Virus record (IMG/VR): IMGVR_UViG_3300020204_000397
Coordinates: 1 to 22,876 of that record
Direction: 5' to 3' (one strand)
DNA length: 22,876 nt
Source: a virus
The number at the start of each line of letters is the position of its first letter. Position 1 is the first letter of the stretch. The translations under genes and the position numbers were made by a program. Below are positions 15,175 through 22,876 of this stretch, piece after piece. The notes beneath the pieces were generated by a model. That model made no database searches, was not told where the DNA came from, and saw nothing but the letters and a program-made list of their open reading frames with translations.

Positions 15175-15855
15175 TTAGCCCATATTATTTCCTTCTTCAT
15201 CTTCATAGTCGTTAAAAGATGTTTTAACTTCTTCAGGTGAATATTCTTCAACATCATCACTAGTCAAAACATATTCGTTTTTACCAGTTTGTCTCATTTC
15301 TTCTTGTTTATCTACAAAAAAATCTGATAATTTTTGTTTAAAAGGGCCCGAATCCAAACTTCTCAATTCAAGTTTTTCTTCTGGTGTTTTTGGTCTAAAT
15401 TGGTCAAATTTAGTTTCAAGTGAATTTATTTTATTAATTAACTGATCCATTTCACCAAGTTTTGATTCTAGGTTTGAAAGTTGTGAAAATAAATTGTTAA
15501 AATATTCTTCTTGTTTGTCGGCCATAGTTTTTTGTGTGTCAACAAGATCTGTAATATCAATTTCTTCTTCTCCACCTTCTTCATCAGCCCCAATTTCTTC
15601 AACGTCTGCATCAGCTTCAACATCAACTGGTTCACCTTCTGTGGGTGGAGCTGGTGTTCCAGGTGCTGCTCCTGCTGGTGGTGGTGCTGCTCCTTCTGGT
15701 GGTGGTGCTGCTCCTGCTGGTGGTGCTTCACCTCCTGGAGGGGGTGGTGCTCCCAAATCTTCACCTGCTGGTGGTGGTGGAACTTGTTCCATAATATATT
15801 TGTTGATACTATTGTATCTTGCAATTTCTTCAATAATTTTTTGTTCTACACTCAT
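15175..15855 (-). CDS. Acidic proline-rich coiled-coil protein, unknown function
   Basis: This 226-residue protein is not recognised. Residues 1-23 are an amphipathic helix (SVEQKIIEEIARYNSINKYI) ending I21-M-E23. Residues about 25-72 are nearly all Pro, Ala and Gly with PPP(A/E)GAA repeats. Residues 73-100 are strongly acidic, and residues about 105-152 form a heptad-like coiled coil (NNLFSQLSNLESKLGEMDQL). The C-terminal 70 residues are acidic and mixed (SPEEVKTSFNDYEDEEG). Acidic coiled-coil proteins of this kind occur as phage scaffold, core or tail-associated proteins, and the I-x-E after the leader would suit a prohead protease, but this is inference. The ATG lies one base after the stop of the 74-residue gene, so the two are co-translated. 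GC content in the Pro-rich part is far above that of the neighbours because of codon needs. Confidence 0.85.
   Translation of the reverse strand: MSVEQKIIEEIARYNSINKYIMEQVPPPPAGEDLGAPPPPGGEAPPAGAAPPPEGAAPPPAGAAPGTPAPPTEGEPVDVEADADVEEIGADEEGGEEEIDITDLVDTQKTMADKQEEYFNNLFSQLSNLESKLGEMDQLINKINSLETKFDQFRPKTPEEKLELRSLDSGPFKQKLSDFFVDKQEEMRQTGKNEYVLTSDDVEEYSPEEVKTSFNDYEDEEGNNMG
15662..15724. repeat. Three tandem 21-base repeats in the proline-rich coding region
   Basis: Units at 15662-15682, 15683-15703 and 15704-15724 are identical except for one base in the middle copy. On the minus strand they encode the heptapeptide PPP(A/E)GAA. The array could change length by slippage, lengthening or shortening a flexible linker without breaking the frame. 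Confidence 0.9.
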
Positions 15856-15856
15856 C

Positions 15857-16081
15857 TTATCCGTTTAATAATGTTTTTATTCCAGATTTTGTTTCGACCT
15901 GAATTTTTTTAAATTGTTTCATTGTATTATCAACTCTTTCAATTAGACCATCTTTCATTCTAACAGTATAACAATCACCAGTATCTAAATCACATACTTC
16001 TTTAAATCCATTACCAGCGTCTTTTTCCGACATTCTTGTGTTCTTACCTAGGTAATTATCCAATATTAGTTTTGTGTTCAT
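15857..16081 (-). CDS. Small 74-residue protein with two cysteines, unknown function
   Basis: I do not recognise this protein. Its N-terminal half is helical and polar. The core reads EVC30DLDTGDC37YTVRMKDGLIERVD, a short beta-rich element with two cysteines seven residues apart, followed by a basic helix and the ending ETKSGIKTLLNG. There is no signal peptide or membrane segment. The start ATG follows a stretch containing TATAAATA, and the next gene begins one base after its stop, so the two form a unit. Its position directly behind the giant tail gene could mean a morphogenesis role (inference). Confidence 0.78.
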   Translation of the reverse strand: MNTKLILDNYLGKNTRMSEKDAGNGFKEVCDLDTGDCYTVRMKDGLIERVDNTMKQFKKIQVETKSGIKTLLNG

Positions 16082-16091
16082 ATTTTTTATT

Positions 16092-16103
16092 TATTTATAA
16101 ATA
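16092..16103 (-). promoter_or_regulatory. TATAAATA late-promoter-like element, palindromic (weak candidate)
   Basis: The minus strand carries TATAAATA at 16099-16092, identical to the T4 late-promoter -10 consensus, within the palindrome TATTTATAAATA. The ATG at 16081 lies 10 bases downstream. A TATCTTTG, matching the Bacteroidota -7 pattern TAnnTTTG, is also present at 16116-16109 but lacks a TTG at the right distance. In such AT-rich DNA chance matches are likely. Confidence 0.3.
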
Positions 16104-16122
16104 TCTATCAAAGATAAAAAAT

Positions 16123-19100
16123 TTAATTTTGTATTAAAATTGGGGTACCGCTTTGGTTGAATTCGAAATTTAATTTAAATATTTTATAATAATCTTCTCT
16201 TGTTCGGTCTGGACTACCATCACTTTTAATTGGGGTTGAGTACATCTGAAATTGTAAATAATACTTACCAACTTGATCATTAATTGGTTCTTCTAAGCAT
16301 CCAAATTGATCAAAAATTTGATTAAAAGTCATATTAAATGTTTGTCCGTCACTTGATACGTATTCTGTTCCAAGATTATATAGCCCTGTTCCAGCACAAA
16401 TAGATGTTGAGGCAAGAATTATACTGACATAAAATATTTTTCTTTTGTCGGCTTCAGGATTTAAGCTAATTATTAAACCGTTTACAATTTTTCCAATACT
16501 AGCAGGAAGTAATTTTGGTTCAAATAAGAATATCGGAATTTCAGGCTCTTGTGGTGGTTGAACAACTGGTTTTGGTTGATTAGATAAAACAAATGTAATT
16601 GCTTCTGTAACTTTTTGTATGTATTCTTTTTTAACTTGTTCAGTTAATGATGTCCAAACATTCTTTTCGGTTGGGAACTTATTAACAATAAATTCGGCAA
16701 TAGCATCAATATATGATTTTTTGTTTACTTCAGAATCTGGTGTGATACTAATAATTGGTGATCCTAAAATCTTATCTTTATATTTATCAACTAAAAATTT
16801 TATATGCGATTCAAAATCACTAAATACCGCGAAAGGACTTTGTGTTCCGTTTGAACTCAAACAAACATAACTATTATTAAAATATTTTTTAGCTGGTTCA
16901 CCGTAATTTACATTCAATGGTACCGATGAAAAATTATTATTATAATTTGAAAAACTTTCACCATTTTTACTATTAATATAAATCAATGAAAAGAACGTAT
17001 TAATAAATGCACTTACTTGTTGTGGGTTTACGCCTTGCGGTGCAAACTGATTAACAATTTCTGTTATTTTGCTATAAGCGTTTCCAACTGTTATTACAGT
17101 TTGACTTGGTGTTGTTGCTGTATAATTTGTATATGCCGAATCTAATGCTGTAGAACAATTTTGTACTTCACTTGGTTTTGGTTTATTATTTTCCTGTACT
17201 TTATTTGTAGCGTCAGACGTTTCCTTTATTACGTTGTTTGTTTCTGTTGTCTTTTTTGCGTCTTCTTCTTTTTTGATTCTTTCTTTAATTGTTGTTAAAA
17301 TATTTGTACTTAATGATTGTAATAATGAATCAATTGCTGGAATACTATAAAAAGGTTGTCTTTGACCTTCAATTGAAGTGTCAAAACCATTTTCACTAAT
17401 TCTATGACTTACATTTGTAATCATATAAGGACCACTAAACATTGGAATATGTCTAAGATTAAAATACATTGTTGGTTGTATTAACGCACAACCTAACATA
17501 TCTATTGAACATTTATAACTTCTATTTCTATAGATATTATATAATGAAACACTTTGTGAAGCACTTGTTCTGTTTCTTGATTGATTTGCCATTTGATTTA
17601 ACATTTGGAGAGATTCTGCTGTTGGTTCTCCAACGTCTTGACCAATATCAATTTGTTTAAAAATTTGTTGGTTTTGTGGTCCAAAATCGACGTTAAACCC
17701 AACAACCTTATTTGATTTGTCCCAATTTGTTTTTCCTTCTTGACTTTCAAGTAATGGATTATCACTTGCCCTTCTTAAATCAAAAGCATCATCCCTAAAT
17801 CTATAATCCGCATTTGTATTCATTGCTAAATGTTTACTGTCTACATGGGCGTACATCGCAACTATTTTAGCACCAGTTTCTCTGTAATCGACAGTTGTGT
17901 GTGTTCCAAATAGAGTTTTTGCAAATTCTAAAGTTCCTTCTGGTCTTGGGTTTGGGTTTTTAGACACATCTTGTACATTATAAAAATTAGCATATGCTGG
18001 TAAAATCCAATATGTAAATCGATTATCAGTTAATATTGTATTTACAATTCCTAGCATATTATTTGAAGGTAACCATTGACTAATCCTATCTTTCAATAAA
18101 AAGATGTCTACAAATATTTTTTGGCCTACATCTCGACTTGCTCTATCAACAAGTAAAACATCTTCAAAAAGTGTTTTACTTCTTAAATCTGCCCCAGAAA
18201 TCCAAGTATCGTTTATTGTTTTAAACATATCCCATGTTTCATATCTTGATATTTCACCAAGATATTCTTTAAATTTTACACCAGTTTGATTTTGTTTAAT
18301 TGACACACTACCTAACTTGTTTCTAACAGATGTCAAAGTGTTATCTAAAATTAAATTTAAATATGTTTCACCATCTTTGATGTAACTATTCATAAGTCCA
18401 AAAAACTTATTCATCGTTAAAGTTGGGTCTTTTAATTTTTGTGTTGCGTACAATTTAATCATTGGTGCATAGAATTTTACATTGTTTTCCGTAAATTCCA
18501 TATCCATATCAATGAAGAAATCTGTAATATATGAACCATTATTTGTATATTCCAATTCTGGTATTTCAGAAAAACCAACATATGTTTCTAAAGCTTTCCA
18601 AGTTTCTGGACTTTGTGTTTTAGACTGTGCAAGAGTTATTGTTCCACCTTGTGTTGGTAAAATTCCGGGTGAATTTTGTACGTATCCTGCCCAGGTATAT
18701 GGGTCTTGAATAAAGTCTGTTGAAAATGAATAAAACATTTTTTTATCAAAATTAGAAGGATTACCGTATTTGAACACAACTTGGTAATCCATAAATGTTT
18801 CTATTGTTTTTTGAAAAGACTTTTTTTGATTTTCCGTTATTTCATTTATCAATGCTGAACCTGTTAACCCTTCTGGATTTATTGTTTTAAACATTGTCCT
18901 CATTAAACCTTGGAAGTTTTCATAAGTTTCTTCGACTGTTATTTCTTCTTCCCTTGGTTGTAAATTACTTTCAAAATCATAAACAGATTTACTAAATAAT
19001 AAAAATTGTTTTTCAAATTGGTCTAAAATTTCAGGTGTGAAGGTTGTAAACAATTCACTGATTTTTGAATATTTTGTTGAGTCACCAAAAACACCAAAGT

Positions 19101-22100
19101 TTTCTTGTTCTTCTTGATTGGTAAATATTTCTTTGATGTATTCGTCTGGTTGTGGTTTTGCAAGTTTTGAATTATCAAAATAACCATAGTTTGGTGCTTT
19201 CCAAAATAATCTTACAGCACCATTGTGAAGTGCAGGATTATTACTTATATCAATTTTCATACTACCATTACTATTAAAACATTCTTGTTTTGCTTGATTA
19301 ATATTTGAGCCAAAAGATGGTAGTGTAAATATAGATTTTTTATCTGGTGTTAACGTATAACAACTCCAAGGTAAACAAATTAAAGAACTATTTGGTGATA
19401 GAATACCAGGTCCTTTATTTATTAAAGCACTTGTTGTTGGTATCATTCTAAAATCTTCATTTATTGCGTTTTGTATATTTGAATTTTGATATCCAGGTAT
19501 TGGTTTATTTGTAACAATGAATGGTTGTGCATTAGTTGGTGGAGAAACCACAATACCCTGAACGGGACTAATGATGTATGTTCCAGTACTTCCAGAGGTG
19601 CCAGTTAATTGTTGTATTATTGTTGTAGCGGGTGCTAAGGTTGATCCGGACAAAATTAATCCTGGTTCTAAAGCTACAAAGTTTAAAGAAACAACTTCTA
19701 ATGTACTTCCGGTAACGTAGTAAGTCCCTTCAATATTTGATGTTTGACTAAATAATTTAGTTCCTTTTAAAAAAACGTGAAAATCGTCAAGTAATTTAGG
19801 ATAGAACCCTGTGTTTATTATTGTTTTTTGATTAGGTCCAGAAGTGTTTACACCATCCAGAACTATATCATAATTTGTACCTTCAACTTGTATATTATAT
19901 TGTGTGGTTGTTGATGAAAATGCCGGATCATAGTTACCAATATAATCAGTATTTTCCCAAATACCATCTAATATGTCAACACCATCAAGTTTGAATTTTT
20001 TATATCTATGCCAAATTCCACCATATTTTAAAACCCAAGCATATGGTACTTCGTGAATAGCACCAAACTTTTTTAAAGAAGGAAGTATATAACTATTTGT
20101 TGTTACAGAACCATCTGAATTGTATGTTTTATATTTATCTCTTAATGTTGCTAGTGGTAAACTATTTAAAAATAAATAGGATGCCGCTTTGTATGGTGAT
20201 TTTTCAATCAAACTATATCTAAATTCGTATAAACCTTTTTGTATTGCATTTGCAAAATATGGTGTGTTAAACATAGATGTTGTTTGTTTTGCAACAAGTT
20301 TACCATCATAATTTTCATAATACAAATTACCTTCCGTAGTGTATTGATCTTTAATTTTTCTTTCTTTGTAAAAAGTTTCTAAATTTTGTAAATTCAATGT
20401 TTGGTCAAATACACTACTTTTGTAATTAAAATTTACAATAGGTGAAAGATTTTCTTTGTTTTTAACAAGTTTAATTGTTTTGTTATATTCTAATGTATCG
20501 CTAGTCTTAAAAACATCAATTTTAGATTGTATTGCTTCACCATTTGCTAAATAATCTTTACACCAATCTAAATCGGTTAATGGATATAAATCAGTAAAAT
20601 CATAATCATCATTAATTACAGAACCGCCAAAATAATTTATAACTGGTTGTTCGTTTGTTAAACCAACATTTGGTAGTGCTTTATCTTCGTCTAGTATTGA
20701 ACCTTTATACATAAAAAATGAAACGTCTGTATCATTTTTTAAATAAGGTGTGTTTATAATTCCACGAATAAAATTTTGCCAGGCTTGTCCTTCGCCTTGA
20801 TTTGATATATGTCTTAAAAATCCTCCATAAATTGATGAATTAATATTATATTGTTTTAATTTTTGACTAATAAATGGGTTGTCATCACTTATTGCTTTTA
20901 ATATATCGGTTGTTTCTGATTCACCAACATATTGTTGTATATTATTATCTTTGATACTTTTTCTATTGAACTTTGAATAGAATGAATTAACTAACATTCT
21001 TTCATATATTTCATAGAAAAATTTTACTTCTTCAGTGTTTTGATAAACATCATTACCAATTGTAAATTCAGTTGCGTTAAAACTAAATCTATTTGGTCTT
21101 TCTAAGAAATTTCCAGTAGGTCCATTATCAAATTTTGGTGGTGTTACTTGTGTGTATCCCCTTAAAAATTCTTCAACAAACTGTACTTCTGGCCAAATTT
21201 CTGGATTATAAGCATTAAATTGAAAGGCTAAATCGTCATCGCCAGGATATGATAATACATATTTTTCTTTACCTTCTTCAAATGATTCTTTAATTATTTG
21301 TGGCCAAGGATATACTGGAGAATCGAGTTCAGAATTTTTAACATCAACACTTTGTACTGTTGTACTTGTATTAAAAACCGCTTTTTTTCGATTATCATCA
21401 TTTCTTAAATCCCAAGCTTTTGTATGAACATCATCTAACATTCGTAAAAACGCTTCACCTTGTGCAAAAAATACAGCCAAAACATTTCTAATTGTTGGTT
21501 GGAAACCTAGACCGTTTGTTGGATTTGAAAATTCGTTTTGTATGTCTTTTGTTATTTTTTCTTCAATTTCTTTCTTTTTAATATCATATTTTTCTTTGAC
21601 CTTCTTCATTAATTCAATAAAAGACTTTGGTCCTTCAAAAAATGTTAACCCTGGATATTGTCCAACATTTGAATAATCGGTAATTTCTTTATTAAGGTCA
21701 TTTCGATATTTTATATATTCTTCACTAGTAGTCAAACCAGAAAAAGTTTTTCCAATTCTTTTTTTGTATGTTTCAGATATGTTAATGTCACTAATATTTA
21801 CGTTTTGAAAAAATGTACCAATCTGGATTGGTATTGGTATATCTTTTCCGACAGCAGTATTTGATGTTAGTAAATTATTATAATTTTTAATTATACCATC
21901 TAAATCTGTAATTGCTTTTGGTTTTTGTTGTGGGTCGTTAAATTCTGGTTTGTACTTATATAGAACGGTTTTTTCTTTATCATTTTTTATAAAAACATTT
22001 TCATCATCAAACCATCTATTTTTCCAAGAATCAAGTCCAGAATAGTAATATATTTGACTTTGATACTCATTAAATTTTTCAACATAATCTTCAAGTTTAT

Positions 22101-22876
22101 TTAGTATATCTAAATTTTGTTTTTTAAATTTTTCTTCAATTATTGTTATTAATTTTTCTAGTTTTTCTTTTAATTGTAGTATTGTTATTTCTGGAAAATT
22201 ATCATCAATTAAACCTTTTGCTTTATATTCTTGATATAGTTCTTTCATTTTTTGTAAACCTAAACTACTTGTAACCGTTTCTGTTTGTGAATTTCCGCCA
22301 CTTGAATTTGTTGTTTTTGTTGTTGGTTTAGTGATTGAAAGTTGGTACATAGATGGTACGGCATACATTGCAGGCCAACTAACTTGATTCATGATTGTGT
22401 ATTTGTAAGTATAGAACTGACAATTAATTCTAAAATTATGTGAAGACGGGTCAAAAGAACTAGTAAATGTGTGTAACATTAATGGTAATCTCACTGCTTT
22501 ACCAATATAACCTTTTATTGTTAAATAAAAAATTGGGTATGGTAATTGAAAAAACGCAGCATAAGGTGAATTATTTCCAGCTTCAAATAATGCTCTACCC
22601 TTAACATCTTCAAATGTTATTGATATTGTTGGTAAAAATTCTAATCCATAATCAATATTTATTTGAGTTATACCTAGTAATCCATTATCTACAGCACCTT
22701 CATCACCATTTGAATATAATGTCTGATTTATGTAATAATCATCGGATAGATTTGGATTTTGTGTTACTGTTATTTTTGGTTGGTTAACACCTTTACCTTC
22801 TATTGTTCCCTTACCAGTTAATTCATCTGACCAATTTGTATCTAAGAATTGTTTGAATCCTGGATTTAAAAAATTA
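16123..22876 (-). CDS. Giant baseplate-hub or tail protein, partial (5' end outside window)
   Basis: The frame is open from the right edge to a TAA at 16125-16123, giving 2250 visible residues; the start lies beyond the window. A GTG at 22494 is only an internal codon, because coding continues upstream as LLGITQINIDYGLEFLPTIS and ITFEDVKGRALFEAGNNSPY. Visible residues about 25-180 look like a conserved beta-rich domain. Residues about 1080-1105 contain a GSTLAPATTIIQQLTGTSGS then GTYIIS motif, often seen in phage tail proteins. Residues about 1785-1847 (YKCSIDMLGCALIQPTMYF, FSGPYMITNVSHRISENGF) resemble the baseplate-hub gp27 or late-control D fold. A Lys/Glu/Thr-rich linker (about 1860-1910) leads to a C-terminal domain with weak similarity to tail lysozyme or glucosaminidase domains. 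No membrane segment or signal peptide is visible. The hub role is inferred; a tail fibre or tail-tip protein remains possible. Confidence 0.7.
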   Translation of the reverse strand, partial: NFLNPGFKQFLDTNWSDELTGKGTIEGKGVNQPKITVTQNPNLSDDYYINQTLYSNGDEGAVDNGLLGITQINIDYGLEFLPTISITFEDVKGRALFEAGNNSPYAAFFQLPYPIFYLTIKGYIGKAVRLPLMLHTFTSSFDPSSHNFRINCQFYTYKYTIMNQVSWPAMYAVPSMYQLSITKPTTKTTNSSGGNSQTETVTSSLGLQKMKELYQEYKAKGLIDDNFPEITILQLKEKLEKLITIIEEKFKKQNLDILNKLEDYVEKFNEYQSQIYYYSGLDSWKNRWFDDENVFIKNDKEKTVLYKYKPEFNDPQQKPKAITDLDGIIKNYNNLLTSNTAVGKDIPIPIQIGTFFQNVNISDINISETYKKRIGKTFSGLTTSEEYIKYRNDLNKEITDYSNVGQYPGLTFFEGPKSFIELMKKVKEKYDIKKKEIEEKITKDIQNEFSNPTNGLGFQPTIRNVLAVFFAQGEAFLRMLDDVHTKAWDLRNDDNRKKAVFNTSTTVQSVDVKNSELDSPVYPWPQIIKESFEEGKEKYVLSYPGDDDLAFQFNAYNPEIWPEVQFVEEFLRGYTQVTPPKFDNGPTGNFLERPNRFSFNATEFTIGNDVYQNTEEVKFFYEIYERMLVNSFYSKFNRKSIKDNNIQQYVGESETTDILKAISDDNPFISQKLKQYNINSSIYGGFLRHISNQGEGQAWQNFIRGIINTPYLKNDTDVSFFMYKGSILDEDKALPNVGLTNEQPVINYFGGSVINDDYDFTDLYPLTDLDWCKDYLANGEAIQSKIDVFKTSDTLEYNKTIKLVKNKENLSPIVNFNYKSSVFDQTLNLQNLETFYKERKIKDQYTTEGNLYYENYDGKLVAKQTTSMFNTPYFANAIQKGLYEFRYSLIEKSPYKAASYLFLNSLPLATLRDKYKTYNSDGSVTTNSYILPSLKKFGAIHEVPYAWVLKYGGIWHRYKKFKLDGVDILDGIWENTDYIGNYDPAFSSTTTQYNIQVEGTNYDIVLDGVNTSGPNQKTIINTGFYPKLLDDFHVFLKGTKLFSQTSNIEGTYYVTGSTLEVVSLNFVALEPGLILSGSTLAPATTIIQQLTGTSGSTGTYIISPVQGIVVSPPTNAQPFIVTNKPIPGYQNSNIQNAINEDFRMIPTTSALINKGPGILSPNSSLICLPWSCYTLTPDKKSIFTLPSFGSNINQAKQECFNSNGSMKIDISNNPALHNGAVRLFWKAPNYGYFDNSKLAKPQPDEYIKEIFTNQEEQENFGVFGDSTKYSKISELFTTFTPEILDQFEKQFLLFSKSVYDFESNLQPREEEITVEETYENFQGLMRTMFKTINPEGLTGSALINEITENQKKSFQKTIETFMDYQVVFKYGNPSNFDKKMFYSFSTDFIQDPYTWAGYVQNSPGILPTQGGTITLAQSKTQSPETWKALETYVGFSEIPELEYTNNGSYITDFFIDMDMEFTENNVKFYAPMIKLYATQKLKDPTLTMNKFFGLMNSYIKDGETYLNLILDNTLTSVRNKLGSVSIKQNQTGVKFKEYLGEISRYETWDMFKTINDTWISGADLRSKTLFEDVLLVDRASRDVGQKIFVDIFLLKDRISQWLPSNNMLGIVNTILTDNRFTYWILPAYANFYNVQDVSKNPNPRPEGTLEFAKTLFGTHTTVDYRETGAKIVAMYAHVDSKHLAMNTNADYRFRDDAFDLRRASDNPLLESQEGKTNWDKSNKVVGFNVDFGPQNQQIFKQIDIGQDVGEPTAESLQMLNQMANQSRNRTSASQSVSLYNIYRNRSYKCSIDMLGCALIQPTMYFNLRHIPMFSGPYMITNVSHRISENGFDTSIEGQRQPFYSIPAIDSLLQSLSTNILTTIKERIKKEEDAKKTTETNNVIKETSDATNKVQENNKPKPSEVQNCSTALDSAYTNYTATTPSQTVITVGNAYSKITEIVNQFAPQGVNPQQVSAFINTFFSLIYINSKNGESFSNYNNNFSSVPLNVNYGEPAKKYFNNSYVCLSSNGTQSPFAVFSDFESHIKFLVDKYKDKILGSPIISITPDSEVNKKSYIDAIAEFIVNKFPTEKNVWTSLTEQVKKEYIQKVTEAITFVLSNQPKPVVQPPQEPEIPIFLFEPKLLPASIGKIVNGLIISLNPEADKRKIFYVSIILASTSICAGTGLYNLGTEYVSSDGQTFNMTFNQIFDQFGCLEEPINDQVGKYYLQFQMYSTPIKSDGSPDRTREDYYKIFKLNFEFNQSGTPILIQN

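Noticed and set aside
15494-15912. Two overlapping plus-strand open frames across the proline-rich region
   Set aside because: They translate the complement of the GC-rich repeat and are low-complexity (Gly/Ala or Trp/Cys-rich). The minus-strand frame has a coherent domain layout and neighbour spacing.
22492-22494. GTG as start of the giant gene
   Set aside because: The frame remains open and protein-like upstream to the edge, so this is an internal valine codon.

Overview
The window looks like part of the genome of a T4-like tailed phage (myovirus) with a large, AT-rich genome. Every supported gene lies on the minus strand, so transcription runs from right to left. The evidence for a phage is the coexistence of baseplate wedge proteins of the gp6 and gp25 families with a T4-style replication and recombination set: DnaB-type helicase, UvsX/RecA-like recombinase, gp32-like single-strand DNA-binding protein and FEN/RNase H exonuclease. 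A host in the Bacteroidota is suggested, not proven. The hints are the AT-rich leaders mostly lacking Shine-Dalgarno sequences, one promoter that also fits the Bacteroidota TTG/TAnnTTTG pattern, and a small CCG..CRHCPY cysteine protein of a type I associate with those bacteria.

Layout in transcription order. (1) 22876-16123: a giant gene whose start lies outside the window, with at least 2250 codons, read as a baseplate-hub or tail protein. (2) 16081-15175: two tightly spaced small genes, a 74-residue protein and an acidic, proline-rich coiled-coil protein. (3) 15075-11111: ssDNA-binding protein, UvsX-like recombinase, cytosine-C5 DNA methyltransferase and FEN/RNase H nuclease. The last three overlap end to start. 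(4) 11106-7351: an unknown 149-residue protein, the replicative helicase and a class II (B12-dependent) ribonucleotide reductase. (5) 7288-6253: the cysteine-motif protein and a predicted serine alpha/beta-hydrolase with a charged linker. (6) 6188-1: gp25-like and gp6-like baseplate wedge proteins, coupled by a TAATG overlap, then a very large protein with membrane-type segments that runs off the left edge.

The replication, recombination and nucleotide-supply genes thus form one block with tail or baseplate genes on both sides. Rho-independent terminator-like hairpins follow the proline-rich gene, the ssDNA-binding protein gene and the cysteine-motif gene. A further strong stem with little T-tract follows the gene upstream of that one's leader (between the cysteine-motif gene and the reductase). 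The ssDNA-binding protein has its own promoter candidate and is bracketed by hairpins, so it is probably an independently tuned transcription unit.

Two edge genes and one start need care. The 1..3814 gene and the upstream part of the giant gene are open to the window edges. The nuclease start is better placed at an ATG (12127) than at an upstream TTG. No gap between genes exceeds 100 bases, and I see no tRNA, rRNA, CRISPR array or insertion sequence. The most interesting leads are the membrane-type segments in the left-edge protein, the hydrolase with a possible capsid-targeting leader, and the giant hub protein with a possible wall-degrading C-terminal domain.
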